From the NCBI GenBank assembly GCA_964443025.1, contig CAYUEL010000106.1, forward strand, positions 1 through 6,823: a DNA stretch of 6,823 nt. The letters are read 5' to 3'. The notes below the pieces were generated by a model. It was not told the DNA's origin and searched no databases. It was given only the letters and a program-made list of their open reading frames with translations. Every line of letters starts with the position of its first letter. The first letter of the stretch is position 1. Positions 1-6,357 of the stretch are shown here, piece after piece. The DNA comes from JAJFKJ01 sp964443025 (lineage in GTDB: Bacteria; Pseudomonadota; Gammaproteobacteria; JABCZS01). The position numbers and the translations under genes are program-made.

Positions 1-657
1 CACTTCAGGTGTGACGACAGCAACAGGTGGGGGAGGGGGCGGCGCTTTAAATAACCATGAATACCCTAAATATCCACCTAATACAAACAACACCACGATC
101 AATCCAACCGCAGTTTTTGATAACCCTGCTTTTTCCAAAACTTTAATGGTACATTGGCTTGAATAACGTTGTGCAGATTCTAAAACCGCATGGAAATCCA
201 GCAGTGTTACACCATCAAAGTCACCGAGATTAACATCTGTGCCTAAACGTTGAATATCTTCCAGCGGTATCTCTGCACTCATCTCTGCTAAATTAGCAGC
301 ATAAATAGCCACTACCGTTTCAAAGTTTACGATAATATCGCCTTCAACGGATACAGCCCCATTTTTTACGGTACAAAGGTAATAAAGATCTTCGCCTGCT
401 TCACTTTTTGCATTTGTTTTTGCGACGTAAATAAGATTGCTATAGGCATAAGATAAAATACCTGCCAATGATACTTGACCTTCGTATTCGGAACCTGCTA
501 ACGCAACTGTAGAAGGTAATTCAGGATTTTTATTAAGTTTAAGAAGACCATGCGTTAATTCCATTTCTTTTTGGAATTGCTGCACCTCATCGGTTGACGT
601 AATGGCAAACCAATTCAGACCAACTGCATACTCTTTGCCATCTAAGATAATAATCAC
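1..657 (-). CDS. pilO2: PilO2-type T4b pilus protein, C-terminus cut by window edge
   Basis: An open frame of 219 codons runs from a GTG at 657 to base 1 without a stop, so the C-terminal part lies outside the window. The N-terminal segment (IIILDGKEYAVGLNW) resembles the opening of PilO2 proteins of R64-like type IVb pili. Residues 1-181 would be a soluble cytoplasmic domain. One membrane helix follows at about 182-203, then a run of six prolines at 206-211 and the start of a periplasmic part. PilO2 is thought to be an inner-membrane component linking the assembly platform to the secretin; full-length members are usually around 400 residues or more. The GTG lies 4 bp after the pilN stop and has only a weak upstream GGA, which suggests translational coupling. 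No in-frame ATG lies nearby upstream. The family call rests on N-terminal resemblance, the single-helix layout and its place after pilN. Confidence 0.8.
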   Translation of the reverse strand, partial: MIIILDGKEYAVGLNWFAITSTDEVQQFQKEMELTHGLLKLNKNPELPSTVALAGSEYEGQVSLAGILSYAYSNLIYVAKTNAKSEAGEDLYYLCTVKNGAVSVEGDIIVNFETVVAIYAANLAEMSAEIPLEDIQRLGTDVNLGDFDGVTLLDFHAVLESAQRYSSQCTIKVLEKAGLSKTAVGLIVVLFVLGGYLGYSWLFKAPPPPPPVAVVTPEV

Positions 658-661
658 TGTA

Positions 662-2377
662 TTATCGTCCGATAATATACGGTGTCACCACCGTAACCAT
701 AATCGTTCTGTCTGAATCCGTACCCTTTGCGCCACCGAGCGGCCAAAGCGAAGGCGCTGCAATACTTTTAACGCCGACTCGGTTATCCACGTCCTGGAAG
801 CCTGATAGAATGACTGTTTGTCCTGGATTCAATGTCACTGATTCCATAAAGTTTTTACTTTGTACTTTGGGTAATTGGATTTGCGTTGATCCTTCCGTAT
901 CCTCATCACCGCCTACCGTAACAGATTGCATCTCCAACAATGTCGACAACGATATCGAAAGGTTTAATAAAATTTGATTGTCAGACAATATTTTCGGCGT
1001 CACCACCATAAAAAATCCGGTAATGATCGTGCCCGGTGTAAAGGAAACTTCCGTCGTAGAGGATTGATCGCTGACCGCACCGAACGTCACTTCTTTAATG
1101 TAGTCTTCGCGATCCACCACTTGCACAGGTGCCGGTTCACCGTTCACGGTGTAAACGGTCGTACCAATGACTTTGCTCGTGTCGCCTTGTTCCGATAACG
1201 CACGGAAAATTAAATTACCGGTTTCGATAATGCCGTCGTCTGTGTAAGTAACTTTAATCGTATCGGTAATCGTTGTTCCTATCGGCGATGCAATATCGCC
1301 AGAAGCAAATTCAAAACTACCCCCAAGCACATCGAGCACCGCATCCCAGTTAATGCCATAGTTCGCGGTATTATTGAGTCTAACATCAAATACATCGACT
1401 TTAACGGCGATTTTCTTCTTCGCACGATCGTTAATTTTATTGATGTAATCTTCAATTTTTTCCAACGCACCTGGAATATCGGTGACTGTAAGGTAACCCG
1501 CACGCGGATTGGAATTAACAGAGCCTTCAGATGTCAGCATATTTTGGATGGTAGTCATTGTATCATTCCAAGAATTACCTTCTTCATTTTTGTAATTAAC
1601 TGTCATCACAGCGCCACTATTTAAATTCACGCCGGTATCACCCGCATCACTGATCGTGGATGACGATGAAATAATATTACTGAATGTGCTCACGCCCGGT
1701 AATACATCCAAGGAAAATACTTTGGTTTTAGTGCGATAAAATACGACCGTGTCGTGTTTATCATCAAATTCCCAATAAATATTAAAACGTGTCACCAAGC
1801 GCGTAATCAGTTGAGTCAATGTTCCCGCATATTGAAGATTTAACTTGATGTTGTTTAATAATCCAATGTTTGCGCTGATTTCAGAAGCACCAATTTGAAC
1901 TGCTTCATAAACCAATTCGCCGCTTTCTCCGGCAGTCGCTGCTTCACCACCATCCCCAGTAGTAGTCGGTGCGCCGCCACTACTTCCACCCGAACCCGCT
2001 CCAGTCATATAGGCTAATGCATCGGGCGTGAACTTAAACTTAATACCTGTTTGTGCATAAATCTCAATTAAAATCTCAGGAAGGCTTTCTTCTACTGAAG
2101 ATGAATATAAAATTCTTTCTTCAAAAACTTCGGGTAATACTACCTTTTTCTCTATCTCAAAAGAGTTTTGAGTGACGTAATAATCATTCTTATGTTCCAC
2201 CAACGATTTTTGATCAACAATCTTCGATGTTTGATCATAATAATCTTCTGCGTTTGCGGCATCATGCGATAACTCTTGCTGAGTTTTTTGCATCGCAGGG
2301 TCGCAAGCCATAAGAACCAATGTCGCAATAAGTACGGCAAAAAATCGGTATGATTTTAATTGTTTCATCAGTCTCAT
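662..2377 (-). CDS. pilN: PilN-family T4b pilus lipoprotein secretin
   Basis: This 571-residue protein is an outer-membrane secretin, the ring through which the pilus leaves the cell. A lipoprotein signal ends in the lipobox LMAC (Cys25). An N0/STN-like domain lies at about 93-222 and is interrupted by a Gly/Ser/Thr-rich stretch at 126-153. A secretin N1-type domain follows at about 258-320 (SWNDTMTTIQNML, GYLTVTDIPGALEKI). The secretin core covers about 324-571, with typical pieces LLNLSISLSTL (470-480), NPGQTVILSGF (517-527) and the terminal strand TIMVTVVTPYII (558-569). The segment NGEPAPVQVVDREDYI (412-427) fits R64/BfpB-like PilN better than MshL or PilQ. Length is normal for the family. 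The ATG at 2377 has AGGGA about 7 bases upstream. It starts 15 bp after pilL and ends 4 bp before pilO2, an order (L-N-O) known from T4b pili. Confidence 0.92.
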   Translation of the reverse strand: MRLMKQLKSYRFFAVLIATLVLMACDPAMQKTQQELSHDAANAEDYYDQTSKIVDQKSLVEHKNDYYVTQNSFEIEKKVVLPEVFEERILYSSSVEESLPEILIEIYAQTGIKFKFTPDALAYMTGAGSGGSSGGAPTTTGDGGEAATAGESGELVYEAVQIGASEISANIGLLNNIKLNLQYAGTLTQLITRLVTRFNIYWEFDDKHDTVVFYRTKTKVFSLDVLPGVSTFSNIISSSSTISDAGDTGVNLNSGAVMTVNYKNEEGNSWNDTMTTIQNMLTSEGSVNSNPRAGYLTVTDIPGALEKIEDYINKINDRAKKKIAVKVDVFDVRLNNTANYGINWDAVLDVLGGSFEFASGDIASPIGTTITDTIKVTYTDDGIIETGNLIFRALSEQGDTSKVIGTTVYTVNGEPAPVQVVDREDYIKEVTFGAVSDQSSTTEVSFTPGTIITGFFMVVTPKILSDNQILLNLSISLSTLLEMQSVTVGGDEDTEGSTQIQLPKVQSKNFMESVTLNPGQTVILSGFQDVDNRVGVKSIAAPSLWPLGGAKGTDSDRTIMVTVVTPYIIGR

Positions 2378-2392
2378 CTTAAGTTCCCTTTA

Positions 2393-3142
2393 TTATGGCA
2401 CCACCGCCATGATGCTAGAATCGAACGTATTATCACGAATAACAACCACATTATTACGCATAAACTGCGCTCGTAATGGTTGATCTAAATTGCGCAACGT
2501 TCCCAGTAATTGATCAAGGGCGCCGCCTTCCATACTAAATTCACCAAAGACAACTGCCGGTGCAACCATGTTATAGTCGCGCTCGATGACCCAATACATT
2601 TTCCAATTGGCTTGTTTCGACCAACGTGCCACTGTCGTTTGCAACGTTTCGCCTTGTAACACGTAAAACACACGTGGCGCTTTCTGCGCTAAGGCTTGTG
2701 CTTCAAGTCTATCACTCGCAACGGCAATCATTTTATCTTGCTTATTTAATGCAATAAATCCATGGGGATATTCGAGTAAAACACCTTCCACTTGAAGACG
2801 CATTGGCAAACTGCCTTTGGGATTTTCTTGCATTGGCATATTATCTGCCACACGTAATGTGTAACGATCATAAATGCTTTCATTGAGTTCATCTAAGTCA
2901 CGAATGAATCGAACGTTCATCGCGGTAAGAACATCGTATTGATCAGGCGCACCCAGCATTTGCGATAGGCTTCCTAACACATCTTGTGTGTTCATTGCAT
3001 CGCCCGTGGTGGCTACAGCACGATTACTATTATCTGTTTCATCATAATAATCGCTGTATTCAATAGCTGCTTGTTGTGGCATACAAGAAAGCAAAGCAAC
3101 AGTCAGTATAATGAATGCTGCGACATGTTTTGCTGTGATCAC
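2393..3142 (-). CDS. pilL: PilL/TcpQ C-terminal domain lipoprotein
   Basis: The protein is 249 residues from the GTG start chosen here. A lipoprotein signal peptide ends at ALLSC, with the lipid-carrying Cys at 20. The middle has no domain I recognise. The C-terminal region, about 157-237, matches the TcpQ_C/PilL pattern: YVLQGETLQTTVARWSKQAN, a W-x5-W pair (KMYWVIERDYN), then a GEFSMEGGALDQLL helix and NNVVVIRD at the end. In toxin-coregulated and R64-type pili this lipoprotein accompanies the secretin and is thought to help its assembly or stability. Start choice: the frame extends to a TTG at 3160, but that codon has no Shine-Dalgarno, whereas AGGA sits 7 bases before the GTG at 3142. It is the first gene of the pilL-pilN-pilO2 unit, behind a candidate promoter. 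A shared DYYD-[EQ]-T motif follows the lipid anchor here and in PilN. Confidence 0.85.
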   Translation of the reverse strand: MITAKHVAAFIILTVALLSCMPQQAAIEYSDYYDETDNSNRAVATTGDAMNTQDVLGSLSQMLGAPDQYDVLTAMNVRFIRDLDELNESIYDRYTLRVADNMPMQENPKGSLPMRLQVEGVLLEYPHGFIALNKQDKMIAVASDRLEAQALAQKAPRVFYVLQGETLQTTVARWSKQANWKMYWVIERDYNMVAPAVVFGEFSMEGGALDQLLGTLRNLDQPLRAQFMRNNVVVIRDNTFDSSIMAVVP

Positions 3143-3186
3143 ATTCCATTCCTTTTTCAATTACAAATTGACCCATTGTACCTGAA

Positions 3187-3213
3187 ATAATAAGCTACAT
3201 GAATCACTGTCAA
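3187..3213 (-). promoter_or_regulatory. Candidate sigma-70 promoter for pilL-pilN-pilO2
   Basis: On the minus strand a perfect TTGACA (3208-3213) is followed after 15 bases by TATTAT (3187-3192), or after 17 bases by TTATTT (3185-3190). The spacing to the first -10 is short, so strength is uncertain. Transcription would start near 3178-3180 and give a leader of roughly 37 bases before the pilL GTG. It is the only good promoter-like pair I found in the spacer between the two gene blocks. Confidence 0.4.
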
Positions 3214-3248
3214 AAATCCAGCAACTCTATCATTGCTTGTATGTCCCC

Positions 3249-3269
3249 GTATAAGGTTAAGCCTCATAC
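3249..3269. repeat. Imperfect palindrome upstream of the pilL promoter
   Basis: The arms GTATAAGG (3249-3256) and CCTCATAC (3262-3269) are inverted repeats with one mismatch and a five-base centre. In minus-strand RNA the mismatch becomes a G-U pair, giving an eight-pair stem. The palindrome centre is about 45 bases before the candidate -35 box, so it could be an operator for an activator. It could also be a second hairpin in the 3' end of the pilin transcript. No U-tract follows it. Confidence 0.4.
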
Positions 3270-3303
3270 TCACTTTTTTCAAGTTAATTAAGAATAACAC
3301 AAA

Positions 3304-3322
3304 GGCACACCGTAGGGGTGCC
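3304..3322 (-). terminator. Possible weak terminator hairpin after the pilin operon
   Basis: The minus-strand RNA can form a stem of GGCAC with GTGCC, one C-U mismatch, then two more G-C pairs closing a three-base loop. It begins 18 bases after the TGA of the propeller gene. The sequence that follows is only moderately U-rich (TTTGTGTTATTCTT), so termination may be partial and some read-through into pilL is possible. Confidence 0.4.
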
Positions 3323-3340
3323 AAATGCGGGGAAACCCTA

Positions 3341-4975
3341 TCAATTATATATCTCTTTCCAACCGATAATTTGTGGTTTAGGTGGACCAGCGCCTGATAC
3401 CGCTTCCATCGGTCTGTTAGGTATTCCTGTGGAAATGTCTGACCATTCGGTACCATTCCAATAATTGGCAGCGAGATCTCCTACCGCCCAACATTCATTA
3501 GCACCGATGCAAAAAATATCGTGCATGTCTTTATCTTGAACATTGGCATTGACATTAACGGTATCACGCGTCCAATTGCTGCCATCGAAATGCACAAACA
3601 TCGGAATACCAAGGTTTCGACTACCTACCGCCCAACAATCATTGGATGCTGCACAAGATAACCCTCGCATGGCTACACTGGCAGGTACACCGCTCACGCC
3701 AAAACCGGTACCCACCCAACTGCTGCCGTTCCAATGCGCAAACGTGCCTTTATTACCGATCGACCAACAATCCGTACTACTTAAACAAGTAATACTATAT
3801 AAGGCTTCATCCTGAACCGAAGCCGCTGGATTGATTTGCGTCCAACTGGTGCCATTGTAATAAACGAAGAGCGATTTACCTCCCACTTTATTACCCACGG
3901 CCCAACAATCATTCGACGCAGAACAATAAATATCATTGATGGTCCAGCCCGACACACTACCGCTGATAGGGGTCACATTGGTAAATTGACTCCACGTACC
4001 ATTGTAATGAGCAAAGGTACCGGATTGTCCTGCCGCCCAACAATCTTGGAAACTGACACAATAAATTGCATACAGATGCGCACTCACATCTTGTGAGCAG
4101 ACTTGTGTCCATACCGTACCATTCCATCGCGCAAATACCGTATCTTTGCTAGAGCCTGAACAAGAAGCCGGATCAGAATCTCCCACGAGCCAACCGTCCA
4201 CAAATGATAAAATCGTAATATCATTAAAGTTAGCAACAGTAATACCGCTGCTCACACTATCCCAGCTCACACCGTTCCACGATTTATGGTTTACTGAAGC
4301 AGGCGCCACCAATTTTTGTCCCACTGCTTGTACCGCTTTGCTCACACCCGATACCGAACGTTTGATAATGCGTGTCGCCAAAGGCGATGCATTGGAAGGT
4401 ACTTTACCCGTTGATTGCAAAATGCACATGTCTTGTCCGACGGGTGTGCCACTCACATGCGCAGTTGCGGTGGTGGTGACGGCTCCACGTGTGGCTCCCG
4501 TCAAACAGGGCGCTATGCCACCGCATGAACCTGCACTGGTGCTGGTGCCTGTGTAATTCACCACTTCACGATCAATCATCACGGAACCAACCGTTTCAAA
4601 ACCGGTAATAGACGCGACGGGAATAATAGTAGTCGATGCATTAATCGTCGCAGATAATGTCGTATAAGGCGTGACCGCGGTTGCAATCACGGTAAATTGG
4701 CCCGGTCCAAAACTGACATCCGTTAAATCCACGTGTCCTGTTACTTGCGAACATTGAATACGCTGTGATACATCCGTACCTACCACACGAGTTAATGCCA
4801 CTTGCATGCCGGCTTCTGCGACATACAATGCTTTTGTCGTGAGTTGTTGATCCGCACTCGAGCGCGAATTAACCACAAACACATACGCCGCCGTTGCAGC
4901 AATAAAGGCAATGGCAATGATTAAAATCACCGCACTCAACAATAGAAAACCGGATTGTTTTTTTAGTATGTTCAT
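3341..4975 (-). CDS. MshP/PilX-like minor pilin fused to a C-terminal beta-propeller
   Basis: This 544-residue protein has three parts. Residues 1-60 carry a type III prepilin signal (KKQSG9/F10) with a long hydrophobic helix and the YVAEAG motif (51-56) typical of PilX/MshP proteins. Position +5 is Ser14 instead of Glu, as in tip pseudopilins of the GspK kind. Residues about 104-180 (SITGFETVGSVMIDREVVNY, TRGAVTTTATAH) resemble a small beta-rich module seen in phage-tail and surface proteins. Residues 231-544 hold seven repeats with W/Y/F-[ND]-G-x-x-W motifs and matching DCWAVG-type motifs, read here as a seven-bladed propeller. Usual MshP proteins are about 150 residues. The ATG lies 3 bp after the MshO-like gene and it is last in the operon. 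I infer a pilus-tip adhesin. The pilin part is near certain; the propeller fold is inferred from repeat count and spacing. Confidence 0.85.
   Translation of the reverse strand: MNILKKQSGFLLLSAVILIIAIAFIAATAAYVFVVNSRSSADQQLTTKALYVAEAGMQVALTRVVGTDVSQRIQCSQVTGHVDLTDVSFGPGQFTVIATAVTPYTTLSATINASTTIIPVASITGFETVGSVMIDREVVNYTGTSTSAGSCGGIAPCLTGATRGAVTTTATAHVSGTPVGQDMCILQSTGKVPSNASPLATRIIKRSVSGVSKAVQAVGQKLVAPASVNHKSWNGVSWDSVSSGITVANFNDITILSFVDGWLVGDSDPASCSGSSKDTVFARWNGTVWTQVCSQDVSAHLYAIYCVSFQDCWAAGQSGTFAHYNGTWSQFTNVTPISGSVSGWTINDIYCSASNDCWAVGNKVGGKSLFVYYNGTSWTQINPAASVQDEALYSITCLSSTDCWSIGNKGTFAHWNGSSWVGTGFGVSGVPASVAMRGLSCAASNDCWAVGSRNLGIPMFVHFDGSNWTRDTVNVNANVQDKDMHDIFCIGANECWAVGDLAANYWNGTEWSDISTGIPNRPMEAVSGAGPPKPQIIGWKEIYN
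3344..4285 (-). repeat. Seven tandem WNGxxW / CWAVG repeats encoding a propeller-like domain
   Basis: The WNGxxW-type motif starts at residues 233, 284, 324, 373, 415, 463 and 506 of the protein. Partner motifs with Trp after Gly or Cys lie at 262, 313, 358, 404, 448, 496 and 539. Spacing between partner Trp residues is 51, 45, 46, 44, 48 and 43. Five of the repeats contain a C-x5-C-W signature (Cys 306/312, 351/357, 397/403, 441/447, 489/495). The first repeat unit starts with the WNG strand and the last ends with GWKEIYN, which would let the ends close a ring. At DNA level the repeats share blocks such as GCCCAACAATC. Confidence 0.75.
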
Positions 4976-4978
4976 TGT

Positions 4979-5461
4979 TCACCCATTTCTTAACATCAGT
5001 GTTGCATGGTATGTTTGTCCAACCTGACCATCGCTGGTTATATTCGCAATAATCAACACATAACGTATGTTTGCAGGCACGCCGGGTGTAGTACCTGTTT
5101 TACTGTAATACAAAAAACTAAACGAACCAATATCATCGGCCAATACTTTGCTATTGCGTAACAATTGCGTGCCACTGAGCTGGTAATTCACCGTGTTACC
5201 ATCGGCATCTTGAAAAATAAACTGCGTGGATGTGGCTGTAGTAATTTTATTTGGATCAGCCGTTCGTATTTCACGCTCCATTCGACTTAATGCCACGCGC
5301 GTTTGCCAAGCGATGGCATCTTGTTGTTCGGCTCCTTGAGATCCGGTGACACCCTGTGCAATCATCATACTCGACACACCCGCAACGATACCAATGATGA
5401 TGATCACGATCACCAATTCGATGAGTGTAAAACCTTGTTGTTTAACGTTATAGGCTTTCAT
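4979..5461 (-). CDS. MshO/PilW/GspJ-like minor pilin
   Basis: A 160-residue prepilin with the cleavage site QQG10/F11 and Glu15 at mature position +5, followed by a continuous hydrophobic helix to about residue 34. The segment WQTRVALSRMEREIRTAD (52-69) is typical of PilW, GspJ and MshO proteins. The rest is a small beta-rich domain without cysteine, ending in YHATLMLRNG. Such proteins are minor components that join the tip complex starting the fibre. The ATG at 5461 overlaps the end of the preceding gene by 14 bp and has AGGT 7 bases upstream. It stands between the MshD-like and MshP-like genes, the place mshO holds in Vibrio MSHA loci. Family membership is firm; choosing MshO over PilW or GspJ relies partly on gene order. 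Confidence 0.85.
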   Translation of the reverse strand: MKAYNVKQQGFTLIELVIVIIIIGIVAGVSSMMIAQGVTGSQGAEQQDAIAWQTRVALSRMEREIRTADPNKITTATSTQFIFQDADGNTVNYQLSGTQLLRNSKVLADDIGSFSFLYYSKTGTTPGVPANIRYVLIIANITSDGQVGQTYHATLMLRNG

Positions 5462-5867
5462 CGAATTTACCTACGATAGTAGTTAAGGTTGCAGTTCCTG
5501 TTCCTGTGACATTCACGGTAATCACTTTGTAATTCGTATTACCATTCCAATTGTTGTCAATGCTGGATGTCACCGTATAACCAAACGAATAAGCACCGGC
5601 GGCACACAATTCATCGGGAAATGACGCGGGTGCCGCACAAGGATCAAGAAAGGGTGTAAAACCATTTTGCTTGCGTTGCCCTAAAATAATTTCCATGCGT
5701 TGTTGCGCCAATACCAATGCACGATCCGTATCATCAATTTCATGTTCACTTTGCAACACCGCATCCAACCCCATGAATAAACCGGTCGCCGAAATACCAA
5801 TGATCACAATGAACACGACTAATTCAATGAGTGTAAAACCTTTATTTCGAGAGCGTTCTATTTTCAT
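5448..5867 (-). CDS. MshD/PilV/GspI-like minor pilin
   Basis: A 139-residue prepilin with cleavage site NKG10/F11, Glu15 at +5 and the hydrophobic helix FTLIELVVFIVIIGISATG. The following segment ALVLAQQRMEIILGQRKQNG (50-69) is the helix typical of MshD and GspI/PilV, in which a run of Leu, Ala, Gln and Glu residues follows the membrane part. Cys77 and Cys88 flank a Pro-rich loop and could form a disulfide in the periplasm. Its start overlaps the stop of the upstream gene in the four-base form ATGA, and no strong ribosome site is seen, so translation is probably coupled. The predicted role is a minor pilin in the tip or priming complex. The MshD label rests on sequence pattern and position; a generic type II secretion pseudopilin is the alternative. 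Confidence 0.85.
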   Translation of the reverse strand: MKIERSRNKGFTLIELVVFIVIIGISATGLFMGLDAVLQSEHEIDDTDRALVLAQQRMEIILGQRKQNGFTPFLDPCAAPASFPDELCAAGAYSFGYTVTSSIDNNWNGNTNYKVITVNVTGTGTATLTTIVGKFDESL

Positions 5868-6346
5868 GGTATGGTTACTCGACCTGTCTCAGGAGTAATA
5901 CTGACCGTTTCAGTATCACTGCCACTGGTGAGTGTAATAGTAGCAGTGGTTGTTAATAACGTCCCCGGTGTAACGGCGGTTGAATAGGGTTGACCTAAAC
6001 TATCAAACACAACAAAGCTGCTGGGTAAATTGTTACTCAACGTGATACCTGCTGGCATTGCCACAATGTTGGTATTCAATGTCGGTTGATTGATGGCGGT
6101 GGTACCATCCGCTTCCGTTAATGTGTATTGCGTACTGGAAAAATTCACTCGCGTGCGGGTGTTTTGTGTCATCGCTAAATGTTGCATGTAACGTAAATCA
6201 CTGGCCAATCGTTTAGCTTGGTTATCGACTTTGATGGATTCCGTGGGGTTGCCTATCATCACCATCGTCGCAACAATGCCAATTAAGATCATGACTATGA
6301 GCAATTCGACCAGCGTAAATCCTTTATTAAATTGACGATAGTTCAC
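5864..6346 (-). CDS. MshC/GspH/FimT-like minor pilin
   Basis: A 160-residue prepilin with cleavage site NKG9/F10 and Glu14 at +5, then a membrane helix to about residue 32. The segment AKRLASDLRYMQHLAMTQNT (44-63) is the conserved helix of GspH/FimT proteins, where residues like R-x-x-Q-x-L-A recur. The C-terminal part has FDSLGQP (114-120) and ends in VSITPETGRVTIP, the usual GspH-family closing strand with its TGR turn. It has no cysteines. The start is a GTG at 6346. An ATG four bases upstream is out of frame. AAGGGG lies 5 bases before the GTG and overlaps the stop codon of the preceding pilin. Gene order matches mshC. The family is clear, the exact ortholog less so. Confidence 0.85.
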   Translation of the reverse strand: MNYRQFNKGFTLVELLIVMILIGIVATMVMIGNPTESIKVDNQAKRLASDLRYMQHLAMTQNTRTRVNFSSTQYTLTEADGTTAINQPTLNTNIVAMPAGITLSNNLPSSFVVFDSLGQPYSTAVTPGTLLTTTATITLTSGSDTETVSITPETGRVTIP

Positions 6347-6350
6347 ACAT

Positions 6351-6357
6351 TCCCCTT
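6351..6357 (-). promoter_or_regulatory. Ribosome binding site deciding a GTG start
   Basis: AAGGGGA on the minus strand lies 5 bases (counted from the last G) before the GTG at 6346 and shares bases with the TAA stop of the first pilin gene. It supports the GTG against a nearby out-of-frame ATG at 6350. Confidence 0.6.

Noticed and set aside
974..1198. Plus-strand frame opposite the secretin gene
   Set aside because: It overlaps conserved secretin core codons, is rich in His and Arg, and has no domain, as expected of a shadow frame.
662..2377. Assignment of the secretin as MshL or PilQ
   Set aside because: The N0/N1 layout and the NGEPAPVQV to LLNLSISLSTL region fit PilN, and the neighbours are PilL and PilO2; AMIN domains of PilQ are absent.
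3157..3267. A 36-codon minus-strand frame in the spacer, starting with ATG at 3267 and ending over the pilL start
   Set aside because: It has only a weak ribosome site, covers the promoter and palindrome, and shows no recognisable protein features. A genome search for repeated copies would be needed to reconsider it as a dispersed repeat or small gene.
4140..4180. A PilY1-like calcium-binding loop near residues 266-278 of the propeller protein
   Set aside because: The Asp/Ser-rich stretch lacks the regular spacing of an EF-hand-like loop and sits in the one repeat with atypical length, so no metal site is claimed.
3543..4556. Several plus-strand open frames of 86-136 codons opposite the propeller gene
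   Set aside because: They lie antisense to a clear coding gene, have no ribosome sites or domains, and arise from its repeated codon pattern.
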